From contig MFRM01000005.1 of NCBI GenBank assembly GCA_001784555.1, positions 28,367 through 92,366 of the forward strand: a stretch of DNA of 64,000 bases, in the 5' to 3' direction. Positions 1 to 9,290 of the stretch are shown here, piece by piece (within the stretch, counting starts at the first letter, position 1; each line of letters begins with the position of its first letter). Under the pieces are notes generated by a model that saw nothing but the letters and a program-made list of their open reading frames with translations, made no database searches and was not told where the DNA came from. This DNA comes from Candidatus Melainabacteria bacterium RIFCSPHIGHO2_02_FULL_34_12 (GTDB lineage: Bacteria; Cyanobacteriota; Vampirovibrionia; 2-02-FULL-35-15). A program made the position numbers and the translations under genes.

Positions 1-10
1 ATTCATTATT

Positions 11-451
11 TTGGGGACAAAAGCCTTTGATGACAGAAATTTTCTTGCGGAAACCCTTAAAAAATATAATGATGAGCTGATTATTGGTCTGGATCTCAAA
101 AATAACAAGGTAGCCATATCTGGATGGCGTGAAACTACAGACATAAGCATTAATATGCTGGGGGAAGAACTAAGTGAGGTAAGGCAAATAATTTACACGG
201 ATATTTCAAAAGATGGCACATTAAGCGGACCAAATATTACTTCGGTAGCTGAGGTTGCAGGTACTTTTAGATCAAAAATTATTGTTTCAGGTGGGATTTC
301 CAGCCTTGAAGACATTGTTTCTCTCTTAAATATGAGGAAAAACTATCAAAATATTGTCGGAGTAATTCTCGGTAAGTCACTGTACAAAGGGTCCATAAGC
401 CTGAATTCAGCCATCAATCTTCTAAAAAAAGGATTTGAAGCAGATTATTAA
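11..451 (+). CDS. hisA: HisA-like phosphoribosylformimino-AICAR ribotide isomerase, C-terminal part (truncated by window edge)
   Basis: IIGLDLKNNKVAISGW, YTDISKDGTLSGPN and IIVSGGISSLEDI motifs typical of the HisA TIM barrel C-terminal half. Confidence 0.8.
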   Translation: MGTKAFDDRNFLAETLKKYNDELIIGLDLKNNKVAISGWRETTDISINMLGEELSEVRQIIYTDISKDGTLSGPNITSVAEVAGTFRSKIIVSGGISSLEDIVSLLNMRKNYQNIVGVILGKSLYKGSISLNSAINLLKKGFEADY

Positions 452-707
452 GCTTAAATGTATCAAGAAAGTTTTTTGGTGCAACATTTTTATTTCTTCC
501 GCTTCTTTGATCTGTAGTTTTTCTGATCGAGTTCATTGAAAATAAAATTACTGATATAAAATTTAAAAGAACGATTGACTAATTTTAAAAAAAACGTTAT
601 TTTGCTATTAAGGTCGGGTATACATAAGTGTGATGTTTGCAAAACAAAAAATAAATTGCAACACGCAGTAAATAAATTCAAGAAGCTAAAAAAAATAATA
701 AAGTAAA

Positions 708-890
708 ATGTTTAAAAAAGAACTGTTCAAAAATAAGATTGATGCACTCGAAAAGCGTAGTCACAATGCACCTTTGGGTATAGTTCCCACATCTATTCTC
801 ACTGGTCAACTTCTGGCCAGATTACTTTCACAAAGAGTAAAAAAATTTAAATTTTCTTGGAGATCAAGAGAAACTTATCAACTTAGATAA
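708..890 (+). CDS. small basic hypothetical protein (60 aa)
   Basis: ORF upstream of a micro-ORF and a strong hairpin; no recognised domain. Confidence 0.4.
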   Translation: MFKKELFKNKIDALEKRSHNAPLGIVPTSILTGQLLARLLSQRVKKFKFSWRSRETYQLR

Positions 891-914
891 AACTTAGAAA
901 GAAAGGAGAAAATA

Positions 915-974
915 ATGGCAAAGAAAAAAACGAAGAAAAAAGCAGCTAAAAAATCAAAAAAGAAGAAAAGATAA
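915..974 (+). CDS. 19-aa Lys-rich micro-ORF (MAKKKTKKKAAKKSKKKKR)
   Basis: Good SD (AAAGGAG) about 8 nt upstream of ATG; followed by a perfect hairpin at 997-1033; below the ORF track cutoff. Confidence 0.5.
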   Translation: MAKKKTKKKAAKKSKKKKR

Positions 975-996
975 CAAAAATCGCTGCTTGATTTAG

Positions 997-1033
997 CTTC
1001 AGCCAAGATAGTTTAAGACTATCTTGGCTGAAG
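997..1033. terminator. perfect 16-bp stem, 5-nt loop hairpin (terminator-like or attenuator)
   Basis: CTTCAGCCAAGATAGT ttaag ACTATCTTGGCTGAAG; no long U-run follows. Confidence 0.6.
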
Positions 1034-1071
1034 GTGTTTATAGTACCTTGATTTTTATATAATATAGAGTT

Positions 1072-1323
1072 ATGCCTTCAATAATAATGATTTTAATAAC
1101 ATTGGTCCAGGGATATACTTTCCTTATGTTCATCTGGGTATTGCTTTCCTGGATCCCTGATGTAAGATTTTCAGGCTTCTATAGATTTTTAGATAAGTTA
1201 TTTATACCTTTTCTTGAACCATTTAGAAGAATAATCCCGCCTATAAATGGAATTGATATTGCCCCGATTCTAGGTTTTATTGCACTACAGTTAATTACTA
1301 GCTTGCTTGGACAGCTATTATGA
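1072..1323 (+). CDS. YggT family membrane protein
   Basis: 83 aa, two hydrophobic segments, FIWVLLSWIPD...FLEPFRRIIPP motif typical of YggT/Ycf19. Confidence 0.8.
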   Translation: MPSIIMILITLVQGYTFLMFIWVLLSWIPDVRFSGFYRFLDKLFIPFLEPFRRIIPPINGIDIAPILGFIALQLITSLLGQLL

Positions 1324-2272
1324 AATGATTTATTTCCTTCTTTTTATTATTTCACTGATATTTTCTTTAGCTATAGGAAATCCCTTAATAAAACTCCTCA
1401 AATCAATAAATGCAAAACAAACTATCAGGGAAGAAGGACCAAAAAGTCATCTTACATCTAAGGCTAAAACCCCAACTATTGGCAGTTTAATATTTCTAAT
1501 TCCTTCCTTTATAGTAGTTTTGTCTCTCATTCTTTACAAAAAACTTATTCTGACCCAGGATCTAAAAACAGTGCTTTTTACCACTGCCATAATGATGTTT
1601 CTTGGTTTTTTTGATGACATATTAAAAGTTTTAAAAAAACATAATAAAGGAATATCAGGCTGGTTGAAGTTGTTAATACAACTCTTAGTAAGTTTAATAA
1701 TTTATCTCAAGTATAAGGAAGGAGCAGGTCTATTTTATTTAATTTGGGTATTTTTCATTATTAGTGGAGCAAGCAACTCATACAATCTTACAGATGGTCT
1801 GGATGGTCTTTTAACTAAAGTTAGCTTATTAAGTTTTTTAGGGTTTATAGTTTTATTTTTTCAGACAGGAAAACCTGAGTTAGTTTATCTTTCTCTTATT
1901 TTTTGCGGGTCATTACTTGGATTTTTATACTTTAATAAACATCCTGCAAAAATCTTTATGGGCGATACTGGAAGTCTTGCAATTGGTGGAGCAATTGGAT
2001 CTATGGCTATAGTTAGTCGTTCTGAGTTATACCTGATATTGTTTGCAACCATACCAATACTAGAAGCATTGTCAGTCATTCTTCAGGTAGCAAGCTGCCA
2101 ATTTTCTAAAAGATTTCTTGGAAAAGACATAAGAATATTTAAGATGACTCCTTTACATCATCATTTTGAATTAATAGGATGGAAAGAAACAATGATAGTT
2201 AACAGATTTTTTATTTTTCAGGCTATTTGTGTAGCACTTGGGATAGTCATTTTACTTTTTATAAATATCTAA
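1307..2272 (+). CDS. mraY: phospho-N-acetylmuramoyl-pentapeptide-transferase
   Basis: GPKSHLTSKAKTPTIGS, FFDDILK, SYNLTDGLDGL, FMGDTGSL, MTPLHHHFE motifs; TTG start at 1307 or ATG at 1325. Confidence 0.85.
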   Translation: MDSYYEMIYFLLFIISLIFSLAIGNPLIKLLKSINAKQTIREEGPKSHLTSKAKTPTIGSLIFLIPSFIVVLSLILYKKLILTQDLKTVLFTTAIMMFLGFFDDILKVLKKHNKGISGWLKLLIQLLVSLIIYLKYKEGAGLFYLIWVFFIISGASNSYNLTDGLDGLLTKVSLLSFLGFIVLFFQTGKPELVYLSLIFCGSLLGFLYFNKHPAKIFMGDTGSLAIGGAIGSMAIVSRSELYLILFATIPILEALSVILQVASCQFSKRFLGKDIRIFKMTPLHHHFELIGWKETMIVNRFFIFQAICVALGIVILLFINI

Positions 2273-2919
2273 TCCAACTCAGGCATAAATACCTGAGTAC
2301 TTTCATTAAATGGACTTCCATGATCAGTGGCAATAATATCAAGAAAATTATTTGTAAGTAAGAACGAAAGAATTGTAACTAATTTTCGTCTGTTGTAACC
2401 AAGCTGGTTAGCAATTTCACCTAAGGTTTTAGTTCCATCTGCTGCATGCAAAAATTCCTGATCTGCCTGAGCCAGATGAATGATTCCTTCTTCTTCTTCA
2501 GCAATCATCCTTGTAATTTCTTCATCCGATTTTGCTTTTAAAATAGTGTTTGAATTAATACCCAGTGTACAAAGTTTTCTCCACCGTTCATCATAACGAG
2601 CCCCTGTTAAAATTAAATCTTCTGTTGGTCTTTTAATTGATTTTGGTCTTTGGACATTTAAAGAATAAAATGCAAATTTACCGCTAAGCCAAAGGAATAT
2701 TTCGTAAATTGCATCTTCACCGTCATATGTTAGGACATGAGCATCAATAATTTGACCGTGTTCAAAATACATTACGCCGTAAAGCGCACCTTTTTTTACC
2801 TGTAAAATACCGTCAGCATTACAGTCATTTAAAAGCTGTAATATATGAACTAGATTAAATTCCGAAAGTTCTCCTGTAAGTACAGGCGCTGTAAGAATTT
2901 GTTGTGTTTTAGTTTCCAT
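2269..2919 (-). CDS. DUF4388 (PATAN-like) domain protein
   Basis: GELSEFNLVHILQLLNDCNADGILQVKKG...GVMYFEHGQIIDA motif. Confidence 0.7.
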   Translation of the reverse strand: METKTQQILTAPVLTGELSEFNLVHILQLLNDCNADGILQVKKGALYGVMYFEHGQIIDAHVLTYDGEDAIYEIFLWLSGKFAFYSLNVQRPKSIKRPTEDLILTGARYDERWRKLCTLGINSNTILKAKSDEEITRMIAEEEEGIIHLAQADQEFLHAADGTKTLGEIANQLGYNRRKLVTILSFLLTNNFLDIIATDHGSPFNESTQVFMPELD

Positions 2920-3105
2920 AAAACCTTTTATTTAGGCCCAAAAAATATAAAAGATAAAAGAACCTGTACATTTATTGGTTTTATTAATAAAATATAGGGC
3001 TCTCTTGATAAATTTGCCCGAAAAAGCTTAAAATCAAACAGTTATCTGACTAAAGCTCAAAATTATTAAGAATACAAAGAAGTAGGGTCTTACCTAAAGT
3101 TAAAC

Positions 3106-4185
3106 ATGAAAAAGATACTTATAAGCGGATATTTTGGTTTTGATAATTTTGGGGATGAAGCACTTCTTTATGTAACCCTTAAGGATCTAAACGATCTGGG
3201 CATACCCAAAGAAAATATAACCGTAATTTCAAATAATACCGGACATACCACATTTAATTATGGGGTAAGAACATTAAACAGATGGAATATTTCTCATATT
3301 GTTAGAGGGATTTTAAAGAATGATATTCTAATTTTTACAGGCGGGCTATTTCAGGATAAAACAAGCTTTATAAGTTTCTTGTATTACTTTTTCCAGCTTT
3401 TTCTTGCAGGTATTTTTCAGAAATCAATTCTATTGTACGGCGCAGGAATAGGTCCTTTTAAAGGCAATATTTCAATTTCATTGTTTAAGTTTGCAGTCAG
3501 CGCTGCTTCAGCAATTATAGTGCGAGATGAGGCATCTGTTGATTTTCTGCCATATAAAGAGAACATTTTTGTTACGTGTGATCCTGTCTGGTCCATCATT
3601 CCAAGCAATAACTTTAAAAACAAAATTCCAAACGTAAACTGGAATCTTCCCATCCTAGGAATCTCAATGAGAATTGATAAGCATTTAAAAATGCACCATA
3701 TCACTAATCTAGCGGAAAAAATATCTAAAGTTATGAATGATCTTAAGGACTGGCAAATTCTACTTATACCTTCAATGCCATCTGAAGATTTACATGTGCT
3801 TTATGAGCTCTATGATCTGCTTATGAAAAAAGTCCCTGGAACAAACAGGATAATTTTACTCGATTACTTTAATAAGCTACATATTTCTGAACAGGCAGGA
3901 ATATTAGCCAGATGCGACGTAATGGTAGGCATGAGGTATCATTCATTGCTTGTTCCAATTGCAAACGGTAAACCTGTTTTTGGAATTATTTACGATCAGA
4001 AAGTTAAATCACTTCTTGATTTTACGTCACAGGTTGGCATTGCTTTAAAAGATGATTTGGAACAACCATGGAGTTATTTCTGGCAAAATCTGCAACATTC
4101 ATCTGCAAAAGCTAAAGAAGCTGCTGGTAAAGCTCAACAGCTTCAAAAAAGAAATCTTGAATTGTTAAGTAGATTCATTCGATAA
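3106..4185 (+). CDS. csaB: polysaccharide pyruvyl transferase, CsaB-like
   Basis: SGYFGFDNFGDEALL N-terminus, GAGIGPFKG, GMRYHSLL motifs. Confidence 0.85.
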   Translation: MKKILISGYFGFDNFGDEALLYVTLKDLNDLGIPKENITVISNNTGHTTFNYGVRTLNRWNISHIVRGILKNDILIFTGGLFQDKTSFISFLYYFFQLFLAGIFQKSILLYGAGIGPFKGNISISLFKFAVSAASAIIVRDEASVDFLPYKENIFVTCDPVWSIIPSNNFKNKIPNVNWNLPILGISMRIDKHLKMHHITNLAEKISKVMNDLKDWQILLIPSMPSEDLHVLYELYDLLMKKVPGTNRIILLDYFNKLHISEQAGILARCDVMVGMRYHSLLVPIANGKPVFGIIYDQKVKSLLDFTSQVGIALKDDLEQPWSYFWQNLQHSSAKAKEAAGKAQQLQKRNLELLSRFIR

Positions 4186-4190
4186 AATTT

Positions 4191-4928
4191 ATGAGAACAA
4201 AATTATTAAATCTGCCTGTAGATGTTTTAAGTAAAGAAGAAATTTCGTCAACTATAAAATCAGCACTTATAAATGCTAATCAACTGAAAATAATTACTCT
4301 TAATCCTGAGATGATAATAAATGCAATAAAAAACATTGAGTTTCAGAATGTATTGAAAGATTCTGATTTTATAGTTGCTGACGGAACAGGTATCGTGTGG
4401 GCTTTAAAATTAAATGGTTTTAAAAATGCAGAAAGAATACCCGGTATTGAGCTAGCTGAAAAGATTCTAGAGCTTGTAAATAAATCAGGAAAAAGCGTTG
4501 CAATTCTAGGCAGTACAGATAGTGTAATCAGCAAAACATTAACTAATCTGAAAGAAAAATATCCATTATTAAAAATTGCATATTCAAAAAATGGTTTTTT
4601 TAAAAATGAAGAGGAGTCAGCAATCGCAACTGACATGGCAAAAAATGACCCTGATGTAATATTTGTTGCACTTGGTTCACCAAAACAAGAATTATGGATA
4701 AATAAATATTCAATGTTATTTCCAAAAAGCATAATGATTGGAATTGGCGGGAGCCTTGATGTATGGTCAGGTAAAAAACAAAGAGCACCAAAATGGATTA
4801 GAGATATGCACATGGAATGGTTATTCAGGGTAATGAATGAACCTGAAAGAATTCCAAGAGTTTTAAAATCACTTCCCAGATTTATTTATCTTGTAATGAA
4901 AGCGAGGTTTGCAAACCTTGCCTTCTAA
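4191..4928 (+). CDS. WecG/TagA/CpsF family glycosyltransferase
   Basis: VADGTGIVWALK, ALGSPKQELWI, GIGGSLDVWSGKKQRAPKW motifs. Confidence 0.85.
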   Translation: MRTKLLNLPVDVLSKEEISSTIKSALINANQLKIITLNPEMIINAIKNIEFQNVLKDSDFIVADGTGIVWALKLNGFKNAERIPGIELAEKILELVNKSGKSVAILGSTDSVISKTLTNLKEKYPLLKIAYSKNGFFKNEEESAIATDMAKNDPDVIFVALGSPKQELWINKYSMLFPKSIMIGIGGSLDVWSGKKQRAPKWIRDMHMEWLFRVMNEPERIPRVLKSLPRFIYLVMKARFANLAF

Positions 4929-6424
4929 ATTTTTACCCCATATAAAACAGGATGTCTAAAAGCAGCGATTTTTGTAGCAACTGATAACAAGGTTTTAGTG
5001 ACAAAAATTGCCGAGAACATGCTTACAAGTACGCCTATGGCTAGTGAAATAGCAAAGCCTCTTACAAGCCCTGTCCCAAAGACCACAAGAACAAGACATG
5101 CAATTAAAGTATTCACATTACTGTCAAAAATACTGCTGAATGCCCGATCAAATCCTGCATTGATTGCATTAAAGAAACTTTTTCCAGCTTTTAATTCTTC
5201 TTTGGTTCTTTCAAAAATAAGAATATTAGCATCAACTGCCATTCCAATACTTAGAATAAAGCCTGCAACACCAGCCAGAGTAAGAGTAACTGTATTTTCA
5301 AAAATCGCAATAGTTATTAATGTATATAAAAGAAGAGCAATACTGGCAATTATTCCAGGCAGTCTGTAAAAAATAAGCATAAATAAAATTACAAACAATA
5401 TACCGTAAACACCAGCTTTTAAGCTTTTATTTATTGAATCCTGACCGAGTGTTGCACCGACAGATCTCTCCTGAATAATTTTTACAGGTATAGGAAGCGC
5501 ACCGGCATTTAACTGAACTGCAAGATCCTGTGCTTCTTCTGCACTAAATCTTCCTTCAATTTGGCCTTCTCCACCTGTTATTGCAGAGCGTACTGTCGGG
5601 CTTGAAATAAGTCTGCCGTCCAGAAAGATAGCAAGTGGTTTTTCAATTAATCTCTCAGTAAGTTTTCCGAATTGTTCTATAGCAGGACCTTTTAAAGAAA
5701 AAGCAATTAACCAGTTGCCGGCTCCATCTGTAACTGCCTGAGCTTTTTTAAGATCTTTTCCTGTAATTCCACTCGAAATCCAGATAAACTCATCTGCCAT
5801 GCTTAAATCAATTTTTCCATCAGGCTTAGGATTTATAAGCTTTGCGGGTTCTTTAAATTCAAGAAATGCTGTTTTTAAAAGTCTTCTTTTTACAACCTCA
5901 GGATCAGCTCCAGGAATTTCAACCAACAATCTGTCCTTTCCCACTTGTTGAATAATAGCTTCTGCAGTACCGGATGCATTTACACGATTTTCAAAAACTT
6001 TTATAAGCCCAAGAATAGTATCGCGATTTATTTCAGTGCCACCTTCTGGAATTGCCTGAAAAGTAAGCTGAGCACCGCCTACTAAATCTAATCCAAGCAT
6101 TAACTGTGTAAGAACAGTAACATACGAGTTCTGAAAAACAATTTGAGCTGGTTTAATTTTAGTTTCAATTTCTCTTATTTGAGCATCTGAGATATTTTTT
6201 TCTTTTTTAAGGTTTTGAACCGGGTCTTCAATTTTTTCATTTAAACCAACAACTTTTTGAGTAAGAAGAAGCTCTTTCTCGTTTCTTGCATTTTCTACAT
6301 CTACTTCAATCTCTTTTAAATGTTTATATGTACCAGTTAAATAAAAAGAAAAGAACGAAAAAAATGAAACCAATAATGAAACAATAATTATAAGCAGTCT
6401 AAAATTTCTCTTAAAAAAGTCCAT
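4925..6424 (-). CDS. secD: protein translocase subunit SecD
   Basis: LGLDLVGGAQLTF, NRVNASGTAEAIIQQVGKDRLLVEIPG, GMAVDANILIFERTKEEL motifs. Confidence 0.9.
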   Translation of the reverse strand: MDFFKRNFRLLIIIVSLLVSFFSFFSFYLTGTYKHLKEIEVDVENARNEKELLLTQKVVGLNEKIEDPVQNLKKEKNISDAQIREIETKIKPAQIVFQNSYVTVLTQLMLGLDLVGGAQLTFQAIPEGGTEINRDTILGLIKVFENRVNASGTAEAIIQQVGKDRLLVEIPGADPEVVKRRLLKTAFLEFKEPAKLINPKPDGKIDLSMADEFIWISSGITGKDLKKAQAVTDGAGNWLIAFSLKGPAIEQFGKLTERLIEKPLAIFLDGRLISSPTVRSAITGGEGQIEGRFSAEEAQDLAVQLNAGALPIPVKIIQERSVGATLGQDSINKSLKAGVYGILFVILFMLIFYRLPGIIASIALLLYTLITIAIFENTVTLTLAGVAGFILSIGMAVDANILIFERTKEELKAGKSFFNAINAGFDRAFSSIFDSNVNTLIACLVLVVFGTGLVRGFAISLAIGVLVSMFSAIFVTKTLLSVATKIAAFRHPVLYGVKI

Positions 6425-6559
6425 AGTATTATTCTAGCGGATAGCGTTTAGCAGATAGCGAATAGTAAAAAAATAAGTCACCATAACATAGGTGCTGTAC
6501 ATTATAGACTATAAAGGGATGCTGTCGCTGTAAAGGCATGAAAGTTGTAAAATATTATT

Positions 6560-7228
6560 ATGCTGAATTCTAAAATTTTAATTGCACCGTCAATACTCTC
6601 TGCTGATTTTTCTGATCTTAAAAATGAAATTAAAAAAGTTGAGGATGCAGGTGCTGACTGGATTCATGTAGATGTAATGGATGGTAGTTTTGTACCGAAT
6701 ATTACCATCGGTGCTCCGGTAGTTAAATGCATTAGAAAAATCACAAAACTCCCGCTTGATGTCCACTTAATGATAGTAGATCCTGATAAACACATAAAAG
6801 ATTTTGCAAGTGCCGGGGCAGACATAATTACTGTACATGCAGAAGCATGTAAACATCTTCAAAGAACCCTTGCTCTTATAAAAGAATTTGGATGTAAAGC
6901 AGGAGTTTCTTTTAATCCACACACCCCAGTAGACTTACTTAAATATGTACTGGAAATTGTAGATCTTGTGCTTTTAATGACAGTAAATCCCGGGTTTGGC
7001 GGACAGACTTTTATCAGCTCTGTAGTACCAAAAATTTCAGAAGTAAAAAAAATGTTCCAGGACGCAAATCTAACAGAAAAATATATTGAAGTAGACGGGG
7101 GAATAAATACAAATACTGCACCCATAGTGAGATCAGCAGGCGCAAATGTATTAGTAGCTGGAAATGCGATTTACGGTCTTAAAACGCAAAGTGAAATTCA
7201 ACAAACGATTAATAAGATGAAAGCTTGA
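6560..7228 (+). CDS. rpe: ribulose-phosphate 3-epimerase
   Basis: APSILSADF, DWIHVDVMDGSFVPNITIG, MTVNPGFGGQ, EVDGGIN motifs. Confidence 0.95.
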   Translation: MLNSKILIAPSILSADFSDLKNEIKKVEDAGADWIHVDVMDGSFVPNITIGAPVVKCIRKITKLPLDVHLMIVDPDKHIKDFASAGADIITVHAEACKHLQRTLALIKEFGCKAGVSFNPHTPVDLLKYVLEIVDLVLLMTVNPGFGGQTFISSVVPKISEVKKMFQDANLTEKYIEVDGGINTNTAPIVRSAGANVLVAGNAIYGLKTQSEIQQTINKMKA

Positions 7229-7336
7229 GAATAAGTCACCCCATATATTAAAAAAATTTAATGTTAGCTCTTTGTTTATTTAATGCTTTATGACCTTGAT
7301 TTAACTGATTCTTTATCTAAATAAGAATTAATTACT

Positions 7337-9025
7337 ATGCCTCTAGGGGGTAGCAGGGGACTGCATTTTATGAATAAATTTAACTGCAAAACATGCTTTT
7401 TCTTTAGCTTTTTATTAGTTCTGCTTGCTTATGCAATAGGATTAACTTTACTTACAGGCCCGGCAAGAGCATTTGTTGAAACTAAAACTATATATCAAAA
7501 CTCTGCCTTTATAGAAGAAAGCAGTAATGATGTCCTTGATATAAACAGCCACCAAAATGAAAAATATAAATATTACTGGTTTCCTTCTCTAAATAATTCC
7601 CGGATTAAACTTCCGCCATTTGTAAAATCTATTAGTTTTGACGGTGTTATTAAAAAAGCATCTTTAATCGATTTAAATGATTTAAAGGAGGCTGGATGGT
7701 TATCGCGAAAAGATAAAAATTATTTAACTTCACTTAACAGAGGAAAAACTATGGAAGTTAAAATTGTTCTTGCTAACGATAAAAACTACGTATCATGGTT
7801 ACCTGTAAAACTTTATTTCAGTCCTTTGGTAGGAAACAGTCCAGAACAGCAATTAAGAATAAAACTTTCATATGCAGATGGCAGCATAGGCAACATTGTT
7901 TATATTAAAAACAGAAATCCTGACAGCAGTAATTTTTTGAATTTAAAAATAAAATCCCCTCCGACAAATCAGGACGGAGAGTTAATAATTGAGTTTAGAA
8001 CTAAGAGAAGATATCAGGCTACTCTTAGTGGAATATTATGGGAATATGAGGATGAAGCTATAGATTCTAATGTTCAGGATGACTCAGCAATTTTAGATCT
8101 GGAGAATATAGACGAAGAAATAAATGATTTTACTGAGCCACCGGTAACAATATTTACTGCACAGCCAGTTTCAATTAGTTCTTCTATGAGTACTAATATT
8201 GTTTCAGTATCTCCACAAACTATTGGCAATGGCAATAGTCAAATTGTTACAGGAATCACAGTAAATATTGGAATCAACACAAAGAAAAATGACAATAATA
8301 AATCCAATGATTCAAATATTATATTACCTACTCCAATTCCTATAACAACCACTTCTCCTTCTCCAGCCATTTCTCTTTCTCCAGCCATTTCTCCTTCTCC
8401 AACCACTTCTCCTTCTCCAGCCACTTCTCTTTCTCCAGCCATTTCTCCTTCTCTTGCTACAATTTCTACTCCAATTATTTCCCCAACTCCATCAGTAAAA
8501 GTTTCTCCTCACAGCAATGAGAATAAAGATAAATCTGAAGGTAAGCAAGCTGAAAACAATAAAGATGATAATAATAAATCAGAGAATCACGATGACAATA
8601 AAGATGACAATGATAGATCAGAGAATCACGATGACAATAAAGATGATAATGATAAATTAGAGAATCACAATGAAGATAAAGATGATAGAGACAAATCAGA
8701 AAATAAGCAGACTGAAGACAAAGAAGATAAAGATAAATCTAAAGATCAAACTGATAATCTAGTCTCAGAACCTGCACCTGTAGTTTCTGAACCAATCAAT
8801 GTACAACCACAAGAAAATGATTCATCTGTTGTTTCTGTTTCACCAATAGATGGTGGCGAATCTACCAATAACAATATTGAAAATCAAAATAACAATAATA
8901 TAAGCCCACAAGAGATTTCTCCTCCAGCCACCAAACAAGAACAAAATACAGATAAGCCAAAAGATTCAAATCCTTTTCCATTTCCAATGGATATATTTAA
9001 TCAACATCTTAAACCTAAATTTTAA
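7337..9025 (+). CDS. exported low-complexity protein (SPSPA and NHDDNKDDND repeats)
   Basis: Signal-peptide-like N-terminus (possibly starting at 7370), Ser/Pro tract then acidic Asn/Asp/Lys repeats. Confidence 0.6.
   Translation: MPLGGSRGLHFMNKFNCKTCFFFSFLLVLLAYAIGLTLLTGPARAFVETKTIYQNSAFIEESSNDVLDINSHQNEKYKYYWFPSLNNSRIKLPPFVKSISFDGVIKKASLIDLNDLKEAGWLSRKDKNYLTSLNRGKTMEVKIVLANDKNYVSWLPVKLYFSPLVGNSPEQQLRIKLSYADGSIGNIVYIKNRNPDSSNFLNLKIKSPPTNQDGELIIEFRTKRRYQATLSGILWEYEDEAIDSNVQDDSAILDLENIDEEINDFTEPPVTIFTAQPVSISSSMSTNIVSVSPQTIGNGNSQIVTGITVNIGINTKKNDNNKSNDSNIILPTPIPITTTSPSPAISLSPAISPSPTTSPSPATSLSPAISPSLATISTPIISPTPSVKVSPHSNENKDKSEGKQAENNKDDNNKSENHDDNKDDNDRSENHDDNKDDNDKLENHNEDKDDRDKSENKQTEDKEDKDKSKDQTDNLVSEPAPVVSEPINVQPQENDSSVVSVSPIDGGESTNNNIENQNNNNISPQEISPPATKQEQNTDKPKDSNPFPFPMDIFNQHLKPKF
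8356..8456 (+). repeat. degenerate minisatellite encoding (S-P-S-P-A-I/T)n
   Basis: Repeated tctccttctccagcca(t/c)t units. Confidence 0.7.
8577..8693 (+). repeat. 39-bp tandem repeat x3
   Basis: aaatcagagaatcacgatgacaataaagatgacaatgat repeated three times with few changes. Confidence 0.75.
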
Positions 9026-9290
9026 TAAAAACTAACACTGAATAATGTTGGAAATAAACCGGCCTAAAAAATAAAATTATAAAATTTACTTTTAGAATGA
9101 TTGGGGTTTATTAAGTACTAAAAATAATATCGGAATTAGATGTAAGGGGAATCCCTACAATGCCAAATATTGATGTTTTCCTTTAAGGCAGAATTGCTGG
9201 AATATTTCAAAACACCCCTCTGCCCTGTTTTATTTTGAAAAGGTGAGGGAATTCACACTGTAGTTATCTATATCTAATCAAGATTTAAAT

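Noticed and set aside
490-681. Minus-strand 63-aa ORF
   Set aside because: AT-rich intergenic frame without SD or domain.
4998-5369. Plus-strand 123-aa ORF opposite secD
   Set aside because: Antisense to a strongly supported gene; composition typical of shadow ORFs. Same reasoning for other antisense ORFs such as 4343-4813, 16985-17233, 28688-28978, 29454-29834, 29810-30182, 60349-60531.
8577-8693. Possible CRISPR-like repeat
   Set aside because: 39-bp units are contiguous, in frame and lack spacers; a protein minisatellite.
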